Source of the DNA: Parapedobacter tibetensis
GTDB lineage: Bacteria; Bacteroidota; Bacteroidia; Sphingobacteriales; Sphingobacteriaceae
Direction of reading: 5' to 3'
Assembly: GCF_024704835.1 (NCBI RefSeq)
Contig: NZ_JAMXBE010000014.1
Span: 1-64,000, forward strand
DNA length: 64,000 bases
A model generated the notes under the pieces. It was not told where the DNA came from and searched no databases. It saw nothing but the letters and a program-made list of their open reading frames with translations. Both the position numbers and the translations under genes were made by a program. The first letter of the stretch is position 1; each line of letters starts with the position of its first letter. Below are positions 37,881 to 46,125 of this stretch, piece after piece.

Positions 37881-38648
37881 ATGGCCATTCAGAAAAGTTC
37901 AATCACACTGGAAGGAAAAATTGGGAATTTGACCTTCTACCAAAGCAACGGTAAACCACAAGTCAGGCAGCATTCAGGAGTCAGCAAGGCACGCATCGCT
38001 AAGGATCCACGTTTTGCGAGAACCCGTGAAAATAACACGGAGTTCGGTCGTGCCAGCAGTGCGGCGAAGCAGATTCGTCTGACGGTAAAACGGGTGTTGG
38101 GCGAGCGCTACAAGCTATTCGAGGATAACACGTTAGTGAATAGACTGACACCACGGATGACTTCCATTGTTAGGGCTGATGCCAGGCACGACCGTGGAAA
38201 CCGCAAGGTATTGCCCGGAAATCTCCCTCTGCTTTATGGGTTTAGCTTCAATGCGGTTGCGGCATTGAAAGATGTGCTGTTCATGCCGCCGCGTTATACC
38301 TATCAGCATGACATGGGGCAGGTAGTAATCATCCTGCCAGAAGTCTATCCGAATGCAGCGATGGCTGTACCCAAGGATGCCGAGCTATGCAGTTTTCACG
38401 CCGCTGCACTATCGTTCAATGAAAACCACGATTGGCTGCCATTTGCGGTACAACACCAAGAATTGATACCGTTGGGCCATCAGGCCATCCCAGCGCAGAC
38501 CTTCCGGTTGGAATTGCCGGAGGCATCCTCCGATCCAGTGATTGTTTGTTTCGGTATGTCGTTTTACAAGCTGTTGGGCGGCTATCCGGTGCCGATTATG
38601 GAGCAAAGCAGGAATGTGTTTGAAGTAATTGGGGTGGATGTGGGCTAA
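37881..38648 (+). CDS. Hypothetical protein of a Bacteroidota-restricted family (DUF6266-like layout)
   Basis: 255 residues. No signal peptide, membrane segment or catalytic motif is seen. The opening GKIGNLTFYQSNGKPQVRQH and the segment RFARTRENNTEFGRASSAAK recall a family of multi-copy Bacteroidota proteins whose members begin with a GKIG/GKVG turn; the resemblance to DUF6266 is from memory and uncertain. The remainder is beta-rich. It has its own promoter and stands alone. Function unknown. Confidence 0.7.
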   Translation: MAIQKSSITLEGKIGNLTFYQSNGKPQVRQHSGVSKARIAKDPRFARTRENNTEFGRASSAAKQIRLTVKRVLGERYKLFEDNTLVNRLTPRMTSIVRADARHDRGNRKVLPGNLPLLYGFSFNAVAALKDVLFMPPRYTYQHDMGQVVIILPEVYPNAAMAVPKDAELCSFHAAALSFNENHDWLPFAVQHQELIPLGHQAIPAQTFRLELPEASSDPVIVCFGMSFYKLLGGYPVPIMEQSRNVFEVIGVDVG

Positions 38649-38689
38649 GGTTTAAGACGGCTCGTTCGAATATCAGCCCGCTCAGGTTT

Positions 38690-39112
38690 TTATCCATTCG
38701 ATAGCGCTTTTTCGAACTCAGTTGGTGTTAATATTTGTGCGGTTTTAAAAGGATTGTGTTCCAATAAATCTTTATCGCCTGTTACCAAATAATCTGCTTT
38801 GGAAAAATCAATCAAGTCTAACAGGAAATTGTCTTTTGGGTCACGGCTTATAAAATGCATGGGTTTGATTTCAAGTTTTTCGGCTAAGGTTTCTAGTAAG
38901 TCAATCAATTCGTTAACGCTGTCCTTAGGGAAATACTTTTTTAATTTTTCTCTTCCCGTAACTATCCTTATCTCTGTCAGCAGTTGTTCGGTTGTCACTA
39001 TCGTAATTTGCCCATCTGTAATGTATTGTTTTATATTTTTTAAACGCTTGCCGATGAGAAAGCTAATCCAAACATTCGTGTCAAAGATGACCTTAATGTT
39101 TTTGCTTGTCAT
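38690..39112 (-). CDS. PIN-domain toxin of a toxin-antitoxin pair
   Basis: 140 residues, one PIN nuclease domain. Acidic site residues: Asp11 (VIFDTNVW), Glu47, Asp94 (SRDPKDNF) and Asp113 (VTGDKDLL). It resembles the 'putative toxin component, PIN family' group (COG1569 type). It probably cleaves RNA in the cytosol when free of its antitoxin. The start overlaps the antitoxin gene by 20 bases. Codon use is AT-rich compared with neighbours, which hints at acquisition. Confidence 0.88.
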   Translation of the reverse strand: MTSKNIKVIFDTNVWISFLIGKRLKNIKQYITDGQITIVTTEQLLTEIRIVTGREKLKKYFPKDSVNELIDLLETLAEKLEIKPMHFISRDPKDNFLLDLIDFSKADYLVTGDKDLLEHNPFKTAQILTPTEFEKALSNG

Positions 39113-39323
39113 AAATTTCCTGCCTTACTTTTTCCACTTCATCATCTATCGTTTCTAAACTTAATTCATTGGCTTCGAAAGATTTCAAGAGTTTTGATAA
39201 CTTGGAGCCAACAATTTCTCGCTCCAACTCTTTGGTCAGTTTTAATTTTTGTCTTCTCGGTAATTGTTTAACGAGTGACAGCAGTTGGTCAAACGTAACG
39301 TCTATTTGCATGGTGGCTTTCAT
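39093..39323 (-). CDS. Antitoxin partner of the PIN toxin
   Basis: 76 residues, highly charged and mainly helical, with the word LVKQLPRRQKLKLTKELE near the start and a lysine/glutamate-rich tail. It resembles short antitoxins of PIN pairs by size, position and composition; no DNA-binding fold can be named with confidence. The upstream gene of the pair overlaps the toxin, as usual. It probably binds both toxin and the palindrome at the promoter. Confidence 0.75.
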   Translation of the reverse strand: MKATMQIDVTFDQLLSLVKQLPRRQKLKLTKELEREIVGSKLSKLLKSFEANELSLETIDDEVEKVRQEIYDKQKH

Positions 39324-39345
39324 TCTTCACACTTTATCTTATCTA

Positions 39346-39376
39346 CAAATTTAGCTAAATTCGCATATTTTCCAAG
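39346..39376 (-). promoter_or_regulatory. Promoter and palindromic operator of the toxin-antitoxin pair
   Basis: Minus strand: CTTG (39376-39373), 19 bases, then -7 TAAATTTG (39353-39346), 23 bases from the antitoxin ATG. A perfect 14-base palindrome, AATTTAGCTAAATT (39348-39361), overlaps the -7, a natural site for antitoxin autorepression. Confidence 0.65.
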
Positions 39377-39491
39377 ATTAGCAAATAAACTATCGACTTA
39401 GGCATCTGAAGTGTGCCATTATATTCCCTCGAAACACCTAGCTTTGTTGCTATAACCGAAAAATACAATGCTTAGCTGCACCTAAGTCCGC

Positions 39492-40682
39492 TCATATAAA
39501 TCCGAGCTTGGAATACGAGGATCCCAGGATGGCTTTGGAGTCATTGTCCAGCCAGTTTTCGAGGATGGTGGCATATACCCGTTTGAAATCAATTTCATGT
39601 GTTAAATCCCCATCCTGCAGATTTCCTAAGTCTGGCAAGGGATTGAGCAATCCCTGCTGCTTGAGTGATCCGCTGATGAAAAATAGATTGTTTGCCGTTC
39701 CATGATCGGTACCACCACTAGCGTTTTGGGCTACTCGACGGCCAAATTCGCTGAACGTGAAAAGCAGGATGTCTTCGAACCGGTTGTTGGCTTTCATGTC
39801 TTTGACAAAGGCCATGACTGCGTCGTCCAGCTGGGTGAATAGGTTTGACTGTCGTTGGTTTTGGTTTACATGGGTATCAAAGCTTCCCAAGCTTAGGTAA
39901 TATACTTGGGTATCCATATCGGAAAGGATTAAGGAGGCCACGGTCTTGAAATCATTACCCAGTAATGTGTTTGGATAAGGGGCTTTGGTGGCGTGACTCT
40001 TGCTTTCCTTGAAGATACGGTCGGCATGGCTCACGGTTTCTGCCAAGGTTTTATAAAGGTAACTAGCCATTCCATGGGTATGTTGTGCCGCATGGCTTGC
40101 AGCCAATTGTTTGAATAGTGGTCCGTTGCTATCGCGGTGTAACCGTGATGGGTTCCCCGCGGAAAGCCCTTTGGTTTCTTTGCCTTTCAGGGCAAGGCTC
40201 AGCACTTCATCCATTTCCAGTGCCCAGGATGGTGATTGCTTGATATCCAATACCCTGCCAATCCATCCGGTATGCAACACTTCATCACTTTGGCTAGCTG
40301 TTTGCCAGATATCCATGCTCCGGAAGTGGCTGCGGTTGGGCTCAGGATAACCTACCTGGTTAAGGATGGCTAGTTGCCCTTGCTGGTAAAGTTCACGGAG
40401 ACCTACCAAGGAAGGATGCAAGGCCACATCATCGGTCAGGCCAAGCGCATCTTTTGCTGTCAGCGCGATTTTTGGCCGAGCTCGGTGATAAAGGTCGTTG
40501 CTGATGGGGATGACGGTATTCAACCCATCGTTACCTCCGTCTAGTTGCAACACCACGACCACCTTGCCCTTCGGCGGTAAGCCCTGCTGGCCAAAGGCAT
40601 TCAGAAAGCGAGGAGCCATTAGCGACGCCGTGGTAAAACCGCTTAATCTTAAGAATTCCCTACGTTTGATCAAGATACTCAT
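39492..40682 (-). CDS. DUF1501 protein (sulfatase-like fold, Tat signal)
   Basis: 396 residues. A twin-arginine-type signal (KRREFLRLSG at residues 6-15) precedes the DUF1501 domain: VVVLQLDGGNDGLNTVIPI, PEPNRSHFRSMDIWQTA, FSEFGRRVAQNASGGTDHG. The domain belongs to the alkaline-phosphatase/sulfatase superfamily; the exported activity is undefined. It lies 12 bases after the DUF1800 gene, a pairing seen in many Bacteroidota, Planctomycetes and Proteobacteria. Confidence 0.9.
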   Translation of the reverse strand: MSILIKRREFLRLSGFTTASLMAPRFLNAFGQQGLPPKGKVVVVLQLDGGNDGLNTVIPISNDLYHRARPKIALTAKDALGLTDDVALHPSLVGLRELYQQGQLAILNQVGYPEPNRSHFRSMDIWQTASQSDEVLHTGWIGRVLDIKQSPSWALEMDEVLSLALKGKETKGLSAGNPSRLHRDSNGPLFKQLAASHAAQHTHGMASYLYKTLAETVSHADRIFKESKSHATKAPYPNTLLGNDFKTVASLILSDMDTQVYYLSLGSFDTHVNQNQRQSNLFTQLDDAVMAFVKDMKANNRFEDILLFTFSEFGRRVAQNASGGTDHGTANNLFFISGSLKQQGLLNPLPDLGNLQDGDLTHEIDFKRVYATILENWLDNDSKAILGSSYSKLGFI

Positions 40683-40694
40683 AATCGCTGTCCA

Positions 40695-42098
40695 TTAAGC
40701 TAATTGATATTCGGGTGTGCCCATTAGGGCTAGGGTGAGGCTGCTTAGTTCTTTCGATTTCACCAGGTTCTGCAATAATCGGCTGTCGAGGCGTTGCGCA
40801 TTGATGCCTAGCATCAATGTGGGCAGTGAATCCTGCCATTTGCTATTTGCCACGGCACTGAGCTGATTGCCAAAGCCATCCCAATCTGCTATCGCCAAAA
40901 GTCGCAGTCCCTTATTCCGCTCTGGTTTTTTGACTTGGCGTTGCATACCCATCTGCACATCGTCATCTTGTTTCTTGGTTGGGTAAAATGTTTCCTCCTT
41001 GCTAATTAATAGGGGGATCCGCATACGTGCTACCAGTGAGGAGCTGTCTATCCAATCCGTTCCACTGGGCCAACCGGCCACATTGGGTGGATGGAACAAC
41101 CATTGTCCGAGGTTCCGTTGGAGTTGGATGAGGCTGTTTGGGGTTTCAATGTTTAAGTTGAGCAGGCGACGGGTGTTCGTGATCAACTCCACGGGAGATT
41201 TGATGAGATTTCCCATGTTAGCGTCCTCATAGAACCAACGGGCCGTCAGAATATCCTCAATAAGCGGCAATAGTTCATAGTTGCCTTGATGGAAACGCTT
41301 GCTTAACCATGCTACATGTTCGGGATGAGGAGTGTCGTTCACTAAGTAACGGTATAGTTTTCCTGCAATGAATGAGGCGGTCTCTTCACGTTCCAATAAC
41401 AGCTCCAACACGTCTTCACCCTTGAAGTTGCCCTGTTTACCAAAGATGGTTTTTCGACCTTGGTCATGAACCTGTTCGCGAAAGACGAATTCACCCGATT
41501 GGTCAAATGACCATCCGGTAAAGGCTCGGGCAGCTTCCTTGATATCTGTTTCCGTATAGTTGTCTCTTCCCAACGTAAAGAGTTCCATCACTTCTCGGGC
41601 GAAGTTCTCATTCGGATGGCGCTTTTTGTTTTGCTGGTTATTAAGGAATTGCAACATAGCCGCAGACTGCCCGACTTTCTGGAGCAGGGTGCCAAAATTC
41701 CCCAATGCATGCTCACGGATACGGTGGAGCAACTGCTGATGAAAGTAGGCATTATTGCTCCTGCAGGCAAAGTGCCCGTGCCAAAACAACGCTAACTTTT
41801 CGCGAAGCTGTACCTTGCTATCGGTCATTTCATCCATCCATAAGAGATTGAGCTGTGCGATTGCCCGATTATTCTCGCGTTGTACCTGTTGCCGGTCTTT
41901 TTTCTGTCGTTGTGGGGTCCGGGTATTTTCTTCAACGACGATAAGCGGCTTTGCCGGTTCATTGGATCGGTTAATCCATGATTGCCGGAATTCGGCAAAA
42001 GGAGTGCCATGTATGGTTTGGAGCTCTTTCGTTGAAAGGCCAAATCCAGCTCGGTTCATCAAGTGGATATAGTACGTTAATGGTTCTTGCTCGCTCAT
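40695..42098 (-). CDS. DUF1800 protein
   Basis: 467 residues, a helical DUF1800 protein with LNRAGFG-like NRAGFGLSTKEL near the start, REKLALFWHGHFA, NENFAREVMELFTLGRDNYTE, FTGWSFD and the late NVAGWPSGTDWID. No obvious signal peptide. The family is nearly always next to DUF1501 and its function is not known. It is the first gene of the pair. Confidence 0.9.
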   Translation of the reverse strand: MSEQEPLTYYIHLMNRAGFGLSTKELQTIHGTPFAEFRQSWINRSNEPAKPLIVVEENTRTPQRQKKDRQQVQRENNRAIAQLNLLWMDEMTDSKVQLREKLALFWHGHFACRSNNAYFHQQLLHRIREHALGNFGTLLQKVGQSAAMLQFLNNQQNKKRHPNENFAREVMELFTLGRDNYTETDIKEAARAFTGWSFDQSGEFVFREQVHDQGRKTIFGKQGNFKGEDVLELLLEREETASFIAGKLYRYLVNDTPHPEHVAWLSKRFHQGNYELLPLIEDILTARWFYEDANMGNLIKSPVELITNTRRLLNLNIETPNSLIQLQRNLGQWLFHPPNVAGWPSGTDWIDSSSLVARMRIPLLISKEETFYPTKKQDDDVQMGMQRQVKKPERNKGLRLLAIADWDGFGNQLSAVANSKWQDSLPTLMLGINAQRLDSRLLQNLVKSKELSSLTLALMGTPEYQLA

Positions 42099-42160
42099 TT
42101 GTAACTTTTGGATAAAGCAAACGCAGTTTTGATAGTTGGCTAAACTATTAATTAGAGCAG

Positions 42161-42186
42161 CTATGCACTTTAGAACAACTATGCAC
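42161..42186. repeat. Short direct repeat upstream of the DUF1800 gene
   Basis: CTATGCAC occurs at 42161-42168 and 42179-42186, 18 bases apart, within a wider imperfect match. It may be a protein-binding site; it may be chance. Confidence 0.25.
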
Positions 42187-42307
42187 CTAAAAGGTTTAAT
42201 TGGTATCTGTCTATAATGTCACCTGGCACAGGTAATAGCATCCACTTATAATCATATTGGTAGAATTTTGTATCTTGACCATTTGAGTGTAGTTATACCT
42301 TGCAAGT

Positions 42308-42589
42308 ATGATAGACGACGGTCATTTCGGGTTTGAGGAAGTCGGCACGGTTAATTATATAATCAGTTTTGCTTTTCCGGGCGAGAGCTACCATGTTTCC
42401 GATGCAGGCAGATCGGTTAAAAAGGAATCCGTTATTTCGGATAACCTGAGGGTAGTTAGCGTTATCGTGCTGAGGGCCACTGATATGGAAAACGCCATTG
42501 AATTGGCCAAAGATTGCCCTATTCTTGAACATGGTGGTACGGTAGAAGTCAGGGAAATCCCTTCCCCATCCGTTTTCACTTCGAACTGA
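42308..42589 (+). CDS. YCII-related small protein, probably truncated or degenerate
   Basis: 93 residues. The C-terminal part (ATDMENAIELAKDCPILEHG then GTVEVREI) is the recognisable end of YCII/DGPF-type proteins. The N-terminal half is shorter than the usual 110-120-residue family form and does not align well, and the conserved DGPF segment is not clear (GRSVKKESVIS instead). This may be a remnant or a divergent member. An overlapping minus-strand frame has no recognisable motif. Confidence 0.45.
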   Translation: MIDDGHFGFEEVGTVNYIISFAFPGESYHVSDAGRSVKKESVISDNLRVVSVIVLRATDMENAIELAKDCPILEHGGTVEVREIPSPSVFTSN

Positions 42590-42633
42590 GGACTGCGAAG
42601 ATACCCCTTTGAGTGGGCCAGTGGACAAAGCGT

Positions 42634-42665
42634 TTTGCTTTACACATGAATTTCTTGTAATTTCA
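42634..42665 (+). promoter_or_regulatory. Weak promoter of the substrate-binding lipoprotein gene
   Basis: TTTG (42634-42637), a 20-base spacer, then TAATTTCA (42658-42665), which matches 6 of 8 of the -7 consensus. It ends 28 bases before the start codon. Confidence 0.4.
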
Positions 42666-42692
42666 CCTGTTCATTAAGCAAAAGCTATCACG

Positions 42693-43673
42693 ATGTCAAA
42701 AAACGTTTTCTATCTTTTTGGGCTAGTTGCCATTGCTTCGTTGTTTTCCTGCCAGTCTTCCCAGCGGCGAGAAGGGACACCACTCATCGGGTTCGTAGAA
42801 GCATTTGAGGATGCTACCATTGCCCAGGCGCGACAGGGCTTTGAAGATGCGCTGAGAGATAGTGGCTATAGTGAGCAACAGGGCACGGTTACGTTCATCC
42901 ATCGCAATGCGCAGGGTGATGCCGCTACACTTAACCAAATTATCAGCTATTTCAATAGCCAGCAGGTAGATATCATGGGTACCAGCACTACATTGGCTAC
43001 CATGGCAGCCATCCAGCGGAGTAAGGCCATTCCTGTGTTTATGACGGTGACGGCCATGCCCGAAATTCTTGGCTTGACGGATGCCGAAGGCAATCCCCCG
43101 GCCAACTTGTTCGGTACGGGTGAAGACCTGAATTATATCGATACCTCTTTTACCATCATCACCGAAATCGTTCACCCCAAAAACGGAAAACTTACCGTGG
43201 GTATGATTTATAACCAATCCGAGCCCCAGTCTGTGGACGCCCATGAACGGATTGCCAACCTTGCCAAAAAACTAGGTGTGCGTTTGGTGGCTTTGCCCCT
43301 CAATTCTTCGGCCGAGGCGCAATTGGTCGTCCGCTCACTGCTGACCAATGATATTGATGCATTTTTTGCCAACCCTGACAATACCGTGTTCGCGGCATTT
43401 GAAACCATCTTGAAAAATTGTAATGACAAGGGAATTCCCGTGTTTACCAGTGAAGCGGGCCTAGTGGTCAGGGGGGCGGTTGCCGCTTTCGGTGCGGATA
43501 TCTATCAATGGGGCTATCAAAGTGGTGCGCAGGCTGCCACATACCTCAGGAACCAATCGACCGATGGCTTGCAAGTGAATATGGTCACGGTAAGGAAAAG
43601 AGTATATAACCCCGGTATGGCCGAGAAGTTCGGGCTCACTTTTCCGGATACATTTGATGCGGTGACGGATTAG
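42693..43673 (+). CDS. ABC-transporter substrate-binding lipoprotein (PF04392 type)
   Basis: 326 residues. Lipoprotein signal (ASLFSC), then a two-lobe periplasmic binding fold of the ABC_sub_bind family: GFVEAFEDATIAQARQGFED, TTLATMAAIQRSKAIPVFM, VGMIYNQSEPQS, FFANPDNTVFAAFETI and FGADIYQWGYQSG. Relatives with known ligands bind amino acids such as tryptophan or phenylalanine. The permease and ATPase genes that normally follow are absent: the next sequence is an epimerase stub and a repeat. It is therefore an orphan here, possibly separated from its partners by the same rearrangement. Confidence 0.88.
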   Translation: MSKNVFYLFGLVAIASLFSCQSSQRREGTPLIGFVEAFEDATIAQARQGFEDALRDSGYSEQQGTVTFIHRNAQGDAATLNQIISYFNSQQVDIMGTSTTLATMAAIQRSKAIPVFMTVTAMPEILGLTDAEGNPPANLFGTGEDLNYIDTSFTIITEIVHPKNGKLTVGMIYNQSEPQSVDAHERIANLAKKLGVRLVALPLNSSAEAQLVVRSLLTNDIDAFFANPDNTVFAAFETILKNCNDKGIPVFTSEAGLVVRGAVAAFGADIYQWGYQSGAQAATYLRNQSTDGLQVNMVTVRKRVYNPGMAEKFGLTFPDTFDAVTD

Positions 43674-43727
43674 CATGCAATTGCCTTAATGTTGTTCTTG
43701 CCGTGTCATCAAATGGCAAAAAGGTGT

Positions 43728-43735
43728 TATCTTTG
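43728..43735 (+). promoter_or_regulatory. Promoter -7 element before the epimerase stub
   Basis: Perfect TATCTTTG, 39 bases before the ATG at 43775. No -33 at normal spacing is visible. Confidence 0.45.
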
Positions 43736-43774
43736 AGGCCTGGTCCTGAGGCGCCCTAGGCCGAATTTATAACC

Positions 43775-43825
43775 ATGAAAATATTAGTGACCGGAGCCGC
43801 TGGATTCATCGGCTATCATTATTAA
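43775..43825 (+). pseudogene. 5' stub of an NAD-dependent sugar epimerase gene
   Basis: ATG at 43775 opens MKILVTGAAGFIGYHY and then stops (TAA at 43823-43825). The sequence is the unmistakable N-terminal Rossmann loop of NDP-sugar epimerases/dehydratases, which are normally over 300 residues long. Coding identity ends exactly where the 28-base repeat begins. No downstream remainder is seen in the window. Confidence 0.85.
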
Positions 43826-43852
43826 AGAACAGGGGAATGTTAAATTTTTCGG
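43825..43852 (+). repeat. 28-base direct repeat, left copy
   Basis: Identical to 51241-51268, both beginning AAGAACAGGGG and ending TTTTTCGG. The match extends a few bases leftward (TATTA, with one extra A here). It abuts the epimerase stub. Confidence 0.85.
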
Positions 43853-43917
43853 GCCGACATCATGCAAACGTGAAATTTTCGTTACGTTTTGTTGAAAAAT
43901 TATTGCCTGGGTTTTTT

Positions 43918-43925
43918 TAGTTTTG
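43918..43925 (+). promoter_or_regulatory. -7 element of sigma-factor gene 1
   Basis: Perfect TAGTTTTG. The nearest upstream TTG is 23 bases away, so the -33 is poor. It overlaps the ATG at 43923, which argues for a later start of the sigma gene. Confidence 0.45.
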
Positions 43926-43961
43926 CTAACTTGCAACTTGATGCCACATATAAACTTGAAA

Positions 43962-44558
43962 ATGCAGGCTATATCCAACGACGTTGATGAAAAGGAATTG
44001 CTGCAACGATTTCGGCGTGGGGATTACGCGGCTTTTGACCAACTTTATGATACCTATAAAAGGCCGCTCGCTAAAGTTCTGTTGCGATTTTTGAAATCCA
44101 GTGAATTGGCTGATGAAGCGCTGCAAGATCTTTTTATGAAACTTTGGGAAAACAAATCGAAGATAGACCCGGAGAAATCCATCAAAGCATACCTATTCCG
44201 CATGGCCGAAAACCTGGTTGTTGATTTCTTCCGCAGGGCTGCACGAGACAAACAAATGCGTGCGCATTTCATGGTTACATCTACCGAAATTTATTCACAT
44301 ATCGAGGCCGGTTTATTTAGCAAAGAGCGTAAAGAGCAGTTGTACCGCGCCATTGATCAATTATCACCGCAACGCCGGAAAGTGTTTGTGCTCTGTAAAT
44401 TGGAATCAAAAAGCTACGAGGAAGTAAGCCAATTGTTGAAAATATCCGTTTCCGCGGTAAATGACCACATTAAGAAATCAAATCTTTTCCTGAAAAAATA
44501 CTTTAATACACAAAGCTTCATTACGACTATGCTATTTGTAATCAGTCTGTTAAATTGA
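43962..44558 (+). CDS. ECF sigma-70 factor, FecI-like (locus 2)
   Basis: 198 residues from the ATG at 43962, chosen because the promoter -7 overlaps the first in-frame ATG (43923); 43941 is also possible. Region 2 (FRRGDYAAFDQLYDTYKRPL, ALQDLFMKLWENK) and region 4 (LSPQRRKVFVLCKLESKSYE, ISVSAVNDHIKKS) are both present. It directs RNA polymerase to the susCD genes of its locus when released by FecR. A FecR gene follows after 92 bases. Confidence 0.93.
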   Translation: MQAISNDVDEKELLQRFRRGDYAAFDQLYDTYKRPLAKVLLRFLKSSELADEALQDLFMKLWENKSKIDPEKSIKAYLFRMAENLVVDFFRRAARDKQMRAHFMVTSTEIYSHIEAGLFSKERKEQLYRAIDQLSPQRRKVFVLCKLESKSYEEVSQLLKISVSAVNDHIKKSNLFLKKYFNTQSFITTMLFVISLLN

Positions 44559-44650
44559 TCTGGGAATTAACAATAATCCAAGTACATCAATTTTTTATTA
44601 ACGGAGCTACTGGTTTTTTCTGCTGAAGCGTATAAGCTGAAGAAAAAACA

Positions 44651-45967
44651 GTGAGCACCAACAGACGTATCCTGATCTTATTTCAGAAATACTTGGCCAA
44701 TGCACATAATCATGATGAGTTGGACGAGCTTTTGCGCTATTTTAATTTGGAAGAAGATCAGGCGACGCTACGGACGTTGGTGAGGCAGGAATTTAAGCGG
44801 TTGGAGACCCAACAAGACGAGGAGGAAGCGCTAACTCATTTTGTAGATACTGTAAAACAGAAGTTAGATGCCAGCATCCGGTCTCGCACTCGCAAGGGCA
44901 GTAGTTTTAAAAGTTGGTTTACTGCTGCGGCGATATTGGTTGTTGTGTTAGCTGTTGGTTTTCGTTTTTATTTTTATCAGGAAGCCAGCAACAACCAGCA
45001 GCCGGCTGTCATCCAGTCAGTCGGCAACGATGTCCTGCCAGGAGGCAGTAAAGCAACGCTTACCCTAGCCGACGGCCATACGATAGATTTGAGCGAGGCT
45101 CAAAACGGTATCATCGTTGGTTCTGAAAGCATCACCTACCAAGACGGTTCATTAATCAATTCGTCATCGCGAGCAAGCGACCCCACACCGCCTTCCCGAA
45201 GCAAGTTCGGGACAGGCAGCAATGACGTTACGTTGTTAGTGCTCACCACACCCAAAGGCGGGCAATACCAGGTCACGCTGTCGGATGGCACCAACGTATG
45301 GCTCAACGCCGGAAGTACCTTGAAATACCCCTCCAAATTTGCTTCGGATAAACGCGTAGTAGAACTCGAAGGTGAAGCGTATTTTGAGGTTAGCCATCAG
45401 CTGTCGGCTATCAGCAGTCAGCCATCAGCAGTTGGCAATAAGGAAGATCAGCAGTCATCAGCCCAATCGGCGTCGTCTGTGTTCCATCCTTCGCATGAAC
45501 GAATTCCATTTCTCGTGAAAACGCAATCCCAAACCGTTGAAGTCCTCGGTACCCGGTTCAATATCTCCGCTTATCCCGAGGAAAAAGAGACCAGGACCGC
45601 ATTGATGACCGGCAGTGTACGCGTAGCGCGCCCATCGGGCCAATCCGTCGTTCTAAAGCCTGGTCAAGAGGTTGTTAATCATTCAGATGCAGCGGATTTT
45701 GCCGTGCGTCAAGCAGATGTGGACGAAATTGAAGCTTGGCGGAACGGTTATTTTGGCTTTGACGACAAGAGCATAAAATATATCATGCAAAAAGTTGCCC
45801 GCTGGTACGATGTAACTGTTATTTATGAAGGCGATGTCGAAAACCGGAAATTCGGATGTATGGTGAAGCAATCGAAAACATTAGTGCAATTATTGACCAA
45901 TTTTAAGCAAGCCGGAATTTTGGATTTTCATATCGAAGGAAGGAGGTTGGTTATCAGGGAAATATAA
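44651..45967 (+). CDS. FecR-type anti-sigma factor with two inserted low-complexity segments (locus 2)
   Basis: 438 residues from a GTG start. Cytosolic sigma-binding part (1-90), one transmembrane helix (about 92-110, AAAILVVVLAVGF), periplasmic FecR domain (TPKGGQYQVTLSDGTNVWLNA) and the C-terminal STN-contacting domain (YIMQKVARWYDVTVIYEG). It relays the SusC signal to the sigma factor. Relative to the second FecR in this window it carries two extra in-frame segments. One, encoded by a palindromic element of 66 bases (45162-45227), lies just before the FecR core. The other is a Ser/Gln-rich stretch (45392-45475) after EAYFEV. Both look like non-coding repeats captured by the gene. Confidence 0.9.
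   Translation: MSTNRRILILFQKYLANAHNHDELDELLRYFNLEEDQATLRTLVRQEFKRLETQQDEEEALTHFVDTVKQKLDASIRSRTRKGSSFKSWFTAAAILVVVLAVGFRFYFYQEASNNQQPAVIQSVGNDVLPGGSKATLTLADGHTIDLSEAQNGIIVGSESITYQDGSLINSSSRASDPTPPSRSKFGTGSNDVTLLVLTTPKGGQYQVTLSDGTNVWLNAGSTLKYPSKFASDKRVVELEGEAYFEVSHQLSAISSQPSAVGNKEDQQSSAQSASSVFHPSHERIPFLVKTQSQTVEVLGTRFNISAYPEEKETRTALMTGSVRVARPSGQSVVLKPGQEVVNHSDAADFAVRQADVDEIEAWRNGYFGFDDKSIKYIMQKVARWYDVTVIYEGDVENRKFGCMVKQSKTLVQLLTNFKQAGILDFHIEGRRLVIREI
45162..45227. repeat. Palindromic repeat inserted in frame within FecR of locus 2
   Basis: The ends CGTCATCGC (45162-45170) and GCAATGACG (45219-45227) are near-complementary, and a perfect inner inverted repeat TCCCGAA/TTCGGGA lies at 45194-45212. 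The element is 66 bases, exactly 22 codons, so the reading frame is kept. Confidence 0.7.
45392..45475 (+). repeat. CAGC/ATCAGC-rich repeat tract inside FecR of locus 2
   Basis: Short units such as CTATCAGCAGT and CCATCAGCAGT recur, encoding a Ser/Gln/Ala-rich run. The corresponding site in the other FecR of the window has no such tract. Confidence 0.6.
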
Positions 45968-46023
45968 CATGCTGCTTGAAAGGAGCGGTATGTGGTGAAA
46001 ATATTTAGCAAAAGGACCTAAAA

Positions 46024-46072
46024 ATGCCGGGGCGTTTGCCCGCACCCGGCATGTTGTTCACCAGGTGAACAA
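46024..46072 (+). promoter_or_regulatory. Two leader hairpins before susC of locus 2
   Basis: ATGCCGGG/CCCGGCAT (46024-46031 with 46045-46052) encloses a smaller GGGC/GCCC pairing. Next comes TTGTTCACC-A-GGTGAACAA (46054-46072), a perfect 9-base inverted repeat. They lie between fecR and susC and are followed by an AT-rich stretch, not a U-run. This may be a processed leader or a control element. Confidence 0.45.
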
Positions 46073-46125
46073 ATGGGCAAAAAGAATAATAAAAAACCAA
46101 TTACTAATTCTAACCCATCTTTCAA

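Noticed and set aside
42293-42628. Minus-strand frame of 111 codons opposite the YCII-like gene
   Set aside because: No motif, while the plus frame has a recognisable YCII-type C-terminus.
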